Source of the DNA: Clostridia bacterium
GTDB taxonomy: Bacteria; Bacillota; Clostridia; Oscillospirales; CAG-272
NCBI GenBank assembly: GCA_017504245.1
Contig: JAFVRQ010000038.1
Coordinates: 1 to 40,943 of the forward strand
DNA: 40,943 nucleotides
Direction of reading: 5' to 3'
Shown here: positions 21,271-30,077 of the stretch, in pieces
Position numbering within the stretch: the first letter of the stretch is position 1
How the letters are laid out: each line of letters begins with the position of its first letter
Translations under genes and position numbers: made by a program
The notes under the pieces: generated by a model
The model's input: only the letters and a program-made list of their open reading frames with translations
Told to the model about the DNA's origin: nothing
Database searches by the model: none

Positions 21271-24200
21271 ATGAAAAAAACTTGGATTAGCGCAGCCCTC
21301 GCCGTGCTGTTGATGCTTTCCATTATGCTTACGGGTTGCGTAGGCGGAGGCATTGTTAACGGTGATAAGTACGAGGACTACAATCCCGACAAAAAGCCCG
21401 GAAACGATCAGTTTGATTTCCCGGGAAACTATTCCGCACCCGAGCTTAAAATCGACGGTATCGATGACGATGCTCAGTGGGAAAATGCAAAGACCCTTGC
21501 TACGTTCGGACACGACGGAGCAGCAACAGTAAAAATTTATCGCGGCGAACAGGCATTGTTCTTCTTCGTTGAGGTTGCAGATGCTATTCTTGCAACAGAG
21601 GGCGAAACCAATGACGATGCGGTAACGCGCAGCGATAGCGTTGAAATTTATATTGATACGCTTGCAGACGGTGGCTTGAAGCCCCAGAATGATGACTATC
21701 AGATAAATCTCGGTATTCACGGCAAGACTCGTATTATGCAGGGCTCCGGCTCGGGCTGGGGCGGCTGGAACGGTCTTATCGACTATGAGGTTCAGCTTGA
21801 CGGTGTTCTTAACGACGGCTATGAGGCAACTGACGTAGGTTATACCGTTGAGGTAATGATTCCTTATTCTCAGATAGGTATCGAAAAGAATGATACTATC
21901 GCAGTTTCCTTTGGTCAGGTTGATAAGGTGGCTGTGGGAGCTTCTGCGACAATTGACTGGGACTGGTACGGTTGGACGTATAACGGTAAGATCGTTGAGC
22001 CCCAAACTCCCGATAATTACTTGATTCTCGATAAGGACAACAACGTAATGTCCCGTGACGAGGAGAGCAAGCCCGACGCTGATATGGCGGGTTACGTAGT
22101 TGATTACGTAACGGGTGCTCCCATAGTTGGCGCAACGGTTACGGTAGCTTCTCCCGAGGGCTTGGAAATTGCGCCCGTTGTAACGGACGAGCAGGGATAT
22201 TTCGTATTTGAAAAGGTTAATCCCGATAAGACATACGTTCTTTCGGTTGATAAAGAGGATTATTTCAGCAATACAGTTGAATTTACAAGAGGCGAGCTTC
22301 GTGCAGTAAACGGAGGCCGTGTTCTCAAAAACGTAACCCTTCGCAATAAAAACGACGTTGAAAAGACGACCGTTACAGGTACTGTTAAAAACATCGTTAA
22401 GGGCGTTGTTGAAGGCGCATTGGTGACGGTTGAGGGAACCACTCTTTCCGCAACGACGGATGCTAACGGCAGCTTCACGATTGCAGGAGTTCCTGCTGAA
22501 GAGAATATTATCCTTGTTGTAAGCAAGGATGGATACGGAACGAGCAAAACGACCGTTTCCGTTGAAAAGCTTGTGGCTAACGGAGAATCAAACGTTGGCG
22601 ACGTTAATATCAATCTTCCTTACGCGCAAACCGGTGGATTTGGTAATAAATCCGATTTGTTTGCAGATAGCTCAATGTCCTTGTCACGTACACTTACCGG
22701 TGTTGAGATGATTCTTGCAGGTACAAGATTGCTCAGCGGTAGTATTGAAATCTATCTTGACGTTAAGGAATGTGCAGACCATAGAGATAGCGATGCTACG
22801 ATGTGGCGCTTCGACCTCAGAGGCGATGGCACGATAGGTGTGGAAAACTACGCAGCTGAAGGCGCGGGCACGTCCGCAGGCCTTGAGTACGTGCTTTACT
22901 ACAACGACCCCACGGGCTATAGTGCAAGACTCTTTATTCCTTATACATATTTGGGAATTGAACCTCTTGATGTATTCGGTATATCTCTCGGACAGTGGTC
23001 AACAACAGCAACCGACTGGGACGGTTGGGGCTTTAACGGACAGTTCATCGCTCCCGAAACTCCCAAGACGTTCGTTCGCGTAAGCGCAACCAACGAGCTT
23101 TACCGTCAGGAAAATAACGTATCTATGGTAAATCTTTCCGGTAACGCAGGTCTTTCAGGTGTTAAGGTAGAGGTAAACGGAATTTCAACCGTTACCGGTG
23201 CTAACGGCGCTTGGCATATGAAGGCGGTACAAACGAGTGAAGCGGTAAATATCGTTTACTCTCGTCAAGGATACGTTACACTCACAACAACGGTTCCCGC
23301 AGGATATTTTGATGCAAATTATAGCTATTCTGAAAACGTAACTCTTGAAAAGCAGACGGTAACTCTTTCGGGTACTGTTACAAGCGAAAGAACGGGCGCG
23401 CCCGTTGTCGGAGCAACGGTTTCGATTCTTGAAGCCGGTATTTCCGTAGTTACCGATGAAAACGGTAAATATACTATCGAAAATCTCGGAACAGAAGTGG
23501 ATATTACGGTGAAGATCGAGGCAGAGGACTATGTAACCAAGGAAGAAAGCATTTCCGCAGTTACACTTGCTTCTTTGGACTCTCACACGTTGGATGTTCC
23601 GCTCGTTGAAAACAATAATATCAATTACGTTACACTCAGCGGTAAGATTACTAACGTAAACGGTCCCGTTGCAGGCGTAAGCGTAAGCGTTGTTGGTAAC
23701 AGCGAATTGACGGCTCTTACAAATGAAAACGGCGAATTCGTTATCAACGATTATCCTGCAGTTGACTGCGTTCTTCATATTGAAAAGAGCGGTTACATTT
23801 CGCAGGATATAACGATGAAAGCAGACGATATTGCAAAAACCGCAACTGAGCATAGCATAGGCGAGATCGATTTCATTCTTGAATATGAAATGCTCCAAGG
23901 TGTTATAGCAGACAAATCCGATGCGTTTGCTGCATTCGTTGGATACGTTACAAGATCCAAAACGGGATTTGAATTTAAGTTTATAGGTTCTCGTCCGTTT
24001 ACGGGACAGCTTGAGCTCTTTGTTGATACAAAGACGAGCGCAGCAGATAACGCTCGCGATACGAGTGACTATTTGTTCCTTCTCTTAGCTGATGGCGGCT
24101 TGTCTATTGTAAACTGGGGCGACGGAACTAAGAACGAAACAAGACCCGCAAATATGGTTTACACGGTTGAAAATGCAAGCGGCAGCAATCCCACGCTTAC

Positions 24201-25047
24201 ATTTACACTTCCTTATGATTTCTTCGGACAGGTAAATGCAGATGCAGCGGTAGCTCCTACCGAGGTAATCGGTATTTCCGTAGGTCAATGGATGGGTTCC
24301 GACTGGGACGGTTGGGATAACTTCAATCTTATCGGTATCAACAATGCGGAATTTGTAAAGCCCGAGTGGCCTCAGGACTACGTGCGTATAGCGGCTGATA
24401 ATACGTTGTACTCAAAAGCAGATAACGAGCCGGTGGATTTCAGCTCCTATCAAATTCATTTTGGTACGGGTATGATGACAACGCAGACGGGAAGCACAGT
24501 AGCAGGTGCGTTGGGTAACGCAGGACTTAATGCGGACGATATGTATGCGAAGATTACTAACCGTGATGAAAACGGCGTGACGTTCGAGGTCATCACAACG
24601 GGCAGCTTCGGTACCAATACCAATACTAATGAAAAGGAAATGATCCTTATCTACTTTGATATAGGATCTGAGAGCACAGGCGGTTGGACACCTGATTATC
24701 TCATTAAGATAGCTTCCGACGGTACTGTTTACGGAAGAGCAAATTCTGCTTGGTGGAGTGCTGCTGAAGCGGATAAGCTTGATACTACGGCGACCATCAC
24801 AACGGAAAACGGCGTAACGAAGATAGTATATACGGTAGCTTACGGCACAATTGGTATCGGAGCAACAGACGTATTCGGTATTGCAATGCGTGAGGCTTCA
24901 CACAATGCAGGCGATCATATGTTGTACGATCCTTGGCACGATTGCTATTTTAACGGCCAAACGACCGGTATTGACGCTGCAGATTGTGCACAGTTTATCA
25001 GAGTAGCGGCCGATGGAACACTCTATCGTGCCAACAGTAACCAATAA
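21271..25047 (+). CDS. Large modular surface lipoprotein, likely glycan-binding
   Basis: A 1258-residue lipoprotein (signal ending LTGC). Four CBM9-like beta-sandwich modules lie near residues 50-266, 455-615, 875-1052 and 1057-1258. The first opens with the usual APELKIDGIDDDAQW, and copies end in a shared pattern such as WDGWGFNGQF then FVRVSATNELYR (last copy FIRVAADGTLYR). Between them are five carboxypeptidase-regulatory-like modules near 270-345, 366-438, 617-690, 697-775 and 787-860, each with a G-A-x-V core and a T-x-x-x-G-x-(F/Y/W) turn (for example ATTDANGSFTIAGVPAEEN). No catalytic motif is evident. I infer a long stalked surface protein that holds polysaccharide for the GH43 enzymes encoded next to it. 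It lies 55 bp after the permease gene, with a strong AAGGAGG ribosome site, and 14 bp before the GH43 gene. Binding is inference from fold resemblance. Confidence 0.75.
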   Translation: MKKTWISAALAVLLMLSIMLTGCVGGGIVNGDKYEDYNPDKKPGNDQFDFPGNYSAPELKIDGIDDDAQWENAKTLATFGHDGAATVKIYRGEQALFFFVEVADAILATEGETNDDAVTRSDSVEIYIDTLADGGLKPQNDDYQINLGIHGKTRIMQGSGSGWGGWNGLIDYEVQLDGVLNDGYEATDVGYTVEVMIPYSQIGIEKNDTIAVSFGQVDKVAVGASATIDWDWYGWTYNGKIVEPQTPDNYLILDKDNNVMSRDEESKPDADMAGYVVDYVTGAPIVGATVTVASPEGLEIAPVVTDEQGYFVFEKVNPDKTYVLSVDKEDYFSNTVEFTRGELRAVNGGRVLKNVTLRNKNDVEKTTVTGTVKNIVKGVVEGALVTVEGTTLSATTDANGSFTIAGVPAEENIILVVSKDGYGTSKTTVSVEKLVANGESNVGDVNINLPYAQTGGFGNKSDLFADSSMSLSRTLTGVEMILAGTRLLSGSIEIYLDVKECADHRDSDATMWRFDLRGDGTIGVENYAAEGAGTSAGLEYVLYYNDPTGYSARLFIPYTYLGIEPLDVFGISLGQWSTTATDWDGWGFNGQFIAPETPKTFVRVSATNELYRQENNVSMVNLSGNAGLSGVKVEVNGISTVTGANGAWHMKAVQTSEAVNIVYSRQGYVTLTTTVPAGYFDANYSYSENVTLEKQTVTLSGTVTSERTGAPVVGATVSILEAGISVVTDENGKYTIENLGTEVDITVKIEAEDYVTKEESISAVTLASLDSHTLDVPLVENNNINYVTLSGKITNVNGPVAGVSVSVVGNSELTALTNENGEFVINDYPAVDCVLHIEKSGYISQDITMKADDIAKTATEHSIGEIDFILEYEMLQGVIADKSDAFAAFVGYVTRSKTGFEFKFIGSRPFTGQLELFVDTKTSAADNARDTSDYLFLLLADGGLSIVNWGDGTKNETRPANMVYTVENASGSNPTLTFTLPYDFFGQVNADAAVAPTEVIGISVGQWMGSDWDGWDNFNLIGINNAEFVKPEWPQDYVRIAADNTLYSKADNEPVDFSSYQIHFGTGMMTTQTGSTVAGALGNAGLNADDMYAKITNRDENGVTFEVITTGSFGTNTNTNEKEMILIYFDIGSESTGGWTPDYLIKIASDGTVYGRANSAWWSAAEADKLDTTATITTENGVTKIVYTVAYGTIGIGATDVFGIAMREASHNAGDHMLYDPWHDCYFNGQTTGIDAADCAQFIRVAADGTLYRANSNQ

Positions 25048-25061
25048 GGAGGAAAAGCACT

Positions 25062-27545
25062 ATGAAAATTAAATCATTTATTTCCGCTTTACTCGCATTT
25101 GTTATGATCTTTTCTCTTGTTTCCTGCGATTTTTCGCAGGGAACACAAGGGAACGTAGAGGATCCGGTTGAATACGATGATCCTAATGCTGCGTTTTCTA
25201 CTTACGATAACAAATCGTATAATGAATATCTTCTTGGTGAAGATGTGAAAATTGCAAATCAATGGGAAGGATACGGAATAGGCGACCCGTTTATTATGAG
25301 ATATAACGGTATGTACTATCTCTACTGTTCAACCCTTGATTCCGAAACAGGTGTTCGCGGCTACAAATCCGCTGACCTTATGAATTGGGTTCCTATGACG
25401 GGCGCAGGTCTTCGTGAGGGATACGTTTCTCAGGATAACGTTACCAAGGCGGCATACGCACCCGAGGTGTACTATTTCAACGGTACGTTCTATATGTACA
25501 CGTCTCCTGCAGGCGCAGGTCACTATATTCTCACGTCCGATAGCCCCGAGGGTCCCTTCGTTAAGGCAACGAATAACTTCGGCATGTCAATCGACGGCTC
25601 TATTCTTATCGACGATGATGAAACAATATACTTTACCTATGCAAGCCAGGGCGGAATACGCATTGCTAAGATGTCGGATATGCTTACGGTTGACGCAACG
25701 AGCACACCTCAGCTTAACAATACGTCAATCGGCGGCTGGACTGAGGGCTCTTATATACTCAAGCGTGACGGCGTTTATTATTTGACCTTCACGGGTACTC
25801 ACGTTGCCAGTGACGGCTACCGTATTGCTTATGCAACCGCAAGCGCATTGGTAAACGCAAACGGTGCATTGAACCGTAACGCATTTACACGCGCTGAAAA
25901 CAATCCTTTGGCTCTCAATACTGAGGGAGCACTTAAAGGTATCGGACACTCCTCAACGGTGCTTGGTCCCGATATGGATTCCTACTATCTTGCATATCAT
26001 ATGCTCAACTCATCAGGTGGTCCTAACAGAAGTCTTGGCATTGACCGTCTTCTTTTCAACGGCACGCAGATGAGCGTGGCAACAAATCTTGAGGGCAGTA
26101 TTGCTCCTGCGCTTCCGATTTTCTATGCAAACGGTATTGATGCGGAAAGATTTGACGTTTCCGACGGACTCGTTCTCAGTAAATCTGCTCATAATGCGAA
26201 TTTCTCTGCGGAGTTTAACGTAACCGGAGCAGAAAAGAGCGTTTACGTATTCGGATACGTTGACGGCTCTAACTATAATTCCGTAAGCGTTGACCTTACG
26301 GCAAAGACGATTACGCTTGCTTCCGTAATTAACGGTGAAGAAAAGGTTGTTGCAACGGGTACTCTCGTGAACGATTTCAAGGCGGATAAGCTTCATACGG
26401 TAAGAATCGCGGCTCGCGACGGCAAGGTTGACGTTGTATTTGACAATATGACGAAGATCGATAATGCTGAGCTCAGCGTAGCTTCCGGTAAGATCGGCTA
26501 TAAGGGACTTGTTGATTCTGCGGAAATCGGATATACCGCATTCAGTAACGTTGCTATGGGTATGAGCGACGAGGCAGAGGCAAAGCAGGCACTTGGAACG
26601 ATAGGCGCATCTCTTTATCTCAGAGAAGAAACCTATTCTGCAATTGGCGAGCTTTCCTCCGATGCAGTAATGGTTCTTGAGGATTATCCTTATGCAGGTG
26701 TTAAGGCGCTTCAACTCGCTAAGGGCGAAAACGCTTCCTACCTTGTGAACTTTAAGGAGGGCGGAAGATATGCGCTCGAGCTTGTTTACCGCGCTGCTGA
26801 CGGCGGCAAGAAAATGGGTATGAAGCTCGCGGACGGTAACGTATTGTCATTCGTTCTTCCTAAGGTTGAAACCGACGAAGATTACGTAAAGGCATTCGTA
26901 TGCGAGGCAAATATCGAAGCGGGCATTAAGGTGGTTCGCCTTGAGGCAATTGATGGGGAAGTGCAGTTTATGAGCTTCAGCTTCGTTGAAGCAAGCAACA
27001 GCACGCCTGAATTCAGCGAAAGTCTTGCAGATTACGTTACACTCGGTGCCGACTATAAGACTATTTGGAAGATCAAGGACGAAGGCCACTATGCGAAAGC
27101 AGGTACTCGACAGCTCGTTTATTTCGGAGATGATACAATAACCGATTTCACCCTTGAGGTTGATATTAAGCTTGAAGGAAAAACGGGCACCTCCTCCGCA
27201 GGTATTGTGTTCCACGCAAGCAACTATGCGGCATCGTCCCACGATAACTACACGAGTATGCAGGGCTATTACTTGTCCGTAAATAATAACCAAATTCTTC
27301 TTGAAAGACTTAATTATGCCGATGATACGAATACAATCGCTACTTACGTAAAGGGTAATCCCTTTGCTGAAAGCGATAAGTTCGTAACGGTTAAAATTCA
27401 AGTCAGAGGCAACCAAATTACCGTTTGGGCTGACGGAGAAATGATTATTCAGGTAAGTGATGCCGTAGGATATACTCACGGTAAGCTTGGCTTATATACT
27501 AACGGTAGTGCCGTAGTATTTAAGAATTTAAAGGTTAGCGAATAA
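25062..27545 (+). CDS. GH43-family glycosidase lipoprotein (arabinosidase/xylosidase type), first copy
   Basis: An 827-residue lipoprotein (lipobox LVSC). Residues ~60-365 form a GH43 five-bladed propeller: GIGDPFIMRYNG with base Asp75, MSIDGSILIDDD with Asp178, and GWTEGSYILKRDG with acid Glu228. GH43 enzymes remove L-arabinofuranose or D-xylose from arabinan, arabinoxylan or similar glycans, or cut arabinan internally. A C-terminal beta-sandwich (~375-500), a CBM6-like region (~525-655) and a LamG/DUF1080-like jelly roll (~665-827) follow, probably for substrate binding. ATG follows AAGGAGGAAAA, 14 bp after the modular lipoprotein gene. It has the same architecture as the next gene. The exact substrate cannot be assigned. 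Confidence 0.87.
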   Translation: MKIKSFISALLAFVMIFSLVSCDFSQGTQGNVEDPVEYDDPNAAFSTYDNKSYNEYLLGEDVKIANQWEGYGIGDPFIMRYNGMYYLYCSTLDSETGVRGYKSADLMNWVPMTGAGLREGYVSQDNVTKAAYAPEVYYFNGTFYMYTSPAGAGHYILTSDSPEGPFVKATNNFGMSIDGSILIDDDETIYFTYASQGGIRIAKMSDMLTVDATSTPQLNNTSIGGWTEGSYILKRDGVYYLTFTGTHVASDGYRIAYATASALVNANGALNRNAFTRAENNPLALNTEGALKGIGHSSTVLGPDMDSYYLAYHMLNSSGGPNRSLGIDRLLFNGTQMSVATNLEGSIAPALPIFYANGIDAERFDVSDGLVLSKSAHNANFSAEFNVTGAEKSVYVFGYVDGSNYNSVSVDLTAKTITLASVINGEEKVVATGTLVNDFKADKLHTVRIAARDGKVDVVFDNMTKIDNAELSVASGKIGYKGLVDSAEIGYTAFSNVAMGMSDEAEAKQALGTIGASLYLREETYSAIGELSSDAVMVLEDYPYAGVKALQLAKGENASYLVNFKEGGRYALELVYRAADGGKKMGMKLADGNVLSFVLPKVETDEDYVKAFVCEANIEAGIKVVRLEAIDGEVQFMSFSFVEASNSTPEFSESLADYVTLGADYKTIWKIKDEGHYAKAGTRQLVYFGDDTITDFTLEVDIKLEGKTGTSSAGIVFHASNYAASSHDNYTSMQGYYLSVNNNQILLERLNYADDTNTIATYVKGNPFAESDKFVTVKIQVRGNQITVWADGEMIIQVSDAVGYTHGKLGLYTNGSAVVFKNLKVSE

Positions 27546-27552
27546 ATAATTT

Positions 27553-27579
27553 TGGGGGTGAGGGCTCTCCTCACCCCCA
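27553..27579 (+). terminator. Strong hairpin between the GH43 genes (partial terminator or RNA-processing site)
   Basis: TGGGGGTGAGG (27553-27563), a 5-base loop, CCTCACCCCCA (27569-27579). It is GC-rich and stable but followed only by TTTAAAG, so termination is likely partial. It could stop part of the transcripts before the second GH43 gene or protect the 3' end of the upstream message. Confidence 0.65.
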
Positions 27580-27601
27580 TTTAAAGATAATTTAGGAGAT
27601 A

Positions 27602-30058
27602 ATGATGAAAAAGAGATGCCTGATTATTAGGGTTTTGGGCTTACTTTTGATTGCTATTATGATTGGTGGATTAACAAGCTGCATAAAAAAACGTCCCGAA
27701 GAAATACCGTACACACCGATAGCTGACGGAGACCGTTATAAGAATGCTATGGAGATAAACGGGCAATGGGCAAACAGTCTATGGATGCCCGAGGGCTCTG
27801 AATACGGTATCGGAGACCCGTTCGTAATGCGTTACAACGGAAAATATTATCTCTATCCTTCCACCGCTGACGGAAGGGGAGGAATTAAGGTCTATGAATC
27901 GACGGACCTTGTAAATTGGACGTATATGGGCTTTGCGGTTGCAGAGGATGAACCAACGTCCGTGGGTGCTTATGCGCCCGAAGTAATTTATTATGACGGT
28001 TATTTTTATATGTGTCAATCCCGAGCGGGAAAGGGACATTATATTTACCGTTCAGAAAGCCCCACGCACGGCTTTGTGCTTGTCAGCACCTCGGGGCTTG
28101 AGGATGATGACCTTAACAAAGGAAATCTTGGTATGGGTATTGACGGCTCGTTTTACGTAAGCGATGACGGTAAGCTCTATATTATGCACACCTCCACTCC
28201 GAGTGGACTCAAATTTAATGAAATTACAAACGTAAACAATATTTGCCCCGAAACTGTCGGTCTTGCCAAAAATCTCGGAGATGCAAATCTTCGCGGTTGG
28301 ATAGAGGGTCCGGGAATTATTCGTCGGGGAAGCTATACCTATCTTACCTATACGGGCAATCACGTTATTTCAAACGGATACCGTATAGCTTATTCCTATG
28401 CAAACAATATCAACGGTCTTTTGGGATTTACTCAGCCCTATGATAACGTAACGCTTATTGACACCGACCCATCACACCGCGGTCTTGGTCATAGCAGTAA
28501 TTTTTACGGGCCTGACCTTGATTCAATATATACCGCTTATCACAGTCTTGTGGGCAGCGGTCCATCCAGAAGATATAATCTTGACCGATATTTAACAAAC
28601 GGCGGTGTTATGACTGCAAACGGAGTTACGAATACTTTGGTTTTGGCACCGATACGCCCTACCTGTGAGATTTATAGTGGCAGCGAGCTTAAAGAGGAAA
28701 ACGGAATATTCACACTCGGAGCAACGGGCAGATATTTTACCGCCGAGTATAATCTGATTCCTTCAAATAACCAAGTTTTGTATTTCAGCTACGGTGAAAA
28801 CGGTTATTATTCTATCGTTCTTGAAAATAATAAAATAATTCTCAAAAAGCATATAAACGGAGCTTTTGAAACCGTTTCGGAAAAATCCGTTAAAATCGCC
28901 GAGGGAAAGCTCAGCACGGTGCGTTTGGAAAGCGGTGACGGTGTAGCATATCTCTATATAAACGGTATGCGCGTGTCAACGTTTGAAAACGAGCTTGGCG
29001 CGGGCGTGATTGGATATGCGAAGCGCGAAGGAGTTGAATATACGGCGTTTACAAACGACGTTTTCGGCACCTCTGATTTTGAAGCTTTGAAGAATTTTCC
29101 AACGAAATTCCCCGCAACGAGTTATCTTAAAGGCGAGAACAGAGGATTTTCGATAGAGGATGCAGAGGTTGTTAAGGGCGGACTCAGGGTAGGAGAAAGG
29201 CAGAGTCTTGTTCACATTGAAGAAGACGATTGCTATGCCGTAAGACTCCAAAAGAACGATTGGATTAAGTACGGCTTGGATATTAGCGAAAGCAGCACCT
29301 ATTCCATATCTGCCCGCATTACTACCGCAAGCTCGGGAGCGAAAATCAGGATAACCATAGGGGATAAATCCTTTGAATGCACACTTCCCCAAAAGCTTGA
29401 AAGCGAGGGGGAAACGCTGAAGGTTCATCTTGGAGATATTGCGCTCATAAAGGGAGCAACGGCGATGAAGGTTGAGGTTATCTCGGGTAGTGCTGAATTT
29501 ATCACGTTTGAGGCGTATAAAAATGCGGATGCTCCCGATAGAGTCAGTATTGACGATTTTGTTGCAGAGCGCGGTGACGTTCTTGTTGAAAACGGTATTT
29601 TAACCGTTAAGGGTCTTGAAAATCATAGCGTAGCTCTTTGGGGAAATGCAGGAATTTGCGACTTTACCGCTACGTTAAAATTCACCTGCGTACTTGACAA
29701 TTCTTCAAATCTTGGTATAATGATACGTGCAGAGGATTATTCGTATTATCCGAGCCAGCCAACGCAATCCTGGAGGGGTTATTACCTTCAAATAGGTCAG
29801 CACCTTATTTCAATGAGCCGCTTTGATTACGGTGAGGAGATGCTTGGCGCCGTTCGCGTTGACGATGCTTTTTCAGATAGCGCCAAGGAGCACACGCTTA
29901 CTATTACGGCAAGGAGCAATAAAATCGAGATAATTCTTGACGGCAAATATACCGTATCCGTAACGGATGATTGCGCTTTCCTTAGCGGTCAGCTTGGTGT
30001 TTTTGCGACCTCGGGGGAAATAAACGTAATTGATTTTGAATACGAAATTATAAGGTAA
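27602..30058 (+). CDS. GH43-family glycosidase lipoprotein, second copy
   Basis: An 818-residue lipoprotein (lipobox LTSC) with the same domain order as its upstream neighbour: a GH43 propeller (~55-365) with GIGDPFVMRYNG (Asp72), GMGIDGSFYVSDDG (Asp181) and GWIEGPGIIRRG (Glu235), then a beta-sandwich (~370-495), a CBM6-like region (~530-655) and a LamG/DUF1080-like end (~665-818). The catalytic triad is complete, so it should be active. The surrounding loops differ from the first copy, so linkage or side-chain preference may differ. The start is ATG 27602 or 27605 after TTTAGGAGA. It follows the hairpin at 27553-27579 and precedes the GH2 gene by 19 bp. Confidence 0.87.
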   Translation: MMKKRCLIIRVLGLLLIAIMIGGLTSCIKKRPEEIPYTPIADGDRYKNAMEINGQWANSLWMPEGSEYGIGDPFVMRYNGKYYLYPSTADGRGGIKVYESTDLVNWTYMGFAVAEDEPTSVGAYAPEVIYYDGYFYMCQSRAGKGHYIYRSESPTHGFVLVSTSGLEDDDLNKGNLGMGIDGSFYVSDDGKLYIMHTSTPSGLKFNEITNVNNICPETVGLAKNLGDANLRGWIEGPGIIRRGSYTYLTYTGNHVISNGYRIAYSYANNINGLLGFTQPYDNVTLIDTDPSHRGLGHSSNFYGPDLDSIYTAYHSLVGSGPSRRYNLDRYLTNGGVMTANGVTNTLVLAPIRPTCEIYSGSELKEENGIFTLGATGRYFTAEYNLIPSNNQVLYFSYGENGYYSIVLENNKIILKKHINGAFETVSEKSVKIAEGKLSTVRLESGDGVAYLYINGMRVSTFENELGAGVIGYAKREGVEYTAFTNDVFGTSDFEALKNFPTKFPATSYLKGENRGFSIEDAEVVKGGLRVGERQSLVHIEEDDCYAVRLQKNDWIKYGLDISESSTYSISARITTASSGAKIRITIGDKSFECTLPQKLESEGETLKVHLGDIALIKGATAMKVEVISGSAEFITFEAYKNADAPDRVSIDDFVAERGDVLVENGILTVKGLENHSVALWGNAGICDFTATLKFTCVLDNSSNLGIMIRAEDYSYYPSQPTQSWRGYYLQIGQHLISMSRFDYGEEMLGAVRVDDAFSDSAKEHTLTITARSNKIEIILDGKYTVSVTDDCAFLSGQLGVFATSGEINVIDFEYEIIR

Positions 30059-30077
30059 AGGAAGGATAAGTAACTAT

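Noticed and set aside
21250..22005. A 251-residue open frame on the minus strand opposite the modular lipoprotein gene
   Set aside because: It lacks a ribosome site and promoter, is Cys/Asn/Ile-rich with no domain pattern, and lies wholly antisense to a strong coding region; a shadow of codon bias.
23185..23898. A 237-residue minus-strand open frame opposite the modular lipoprotein gene
   Set aside because: No ribosome site, low-complexity Cys/Asn/Arg composition, and the plus-strand protein has clear modular repeats.
26013..26714. A 233-residue minus-strand open frame opposite the first GH43 gene
   Set aside because: It has the same odd composition as other antisense frames here and no initiation signal; a shadow frame.
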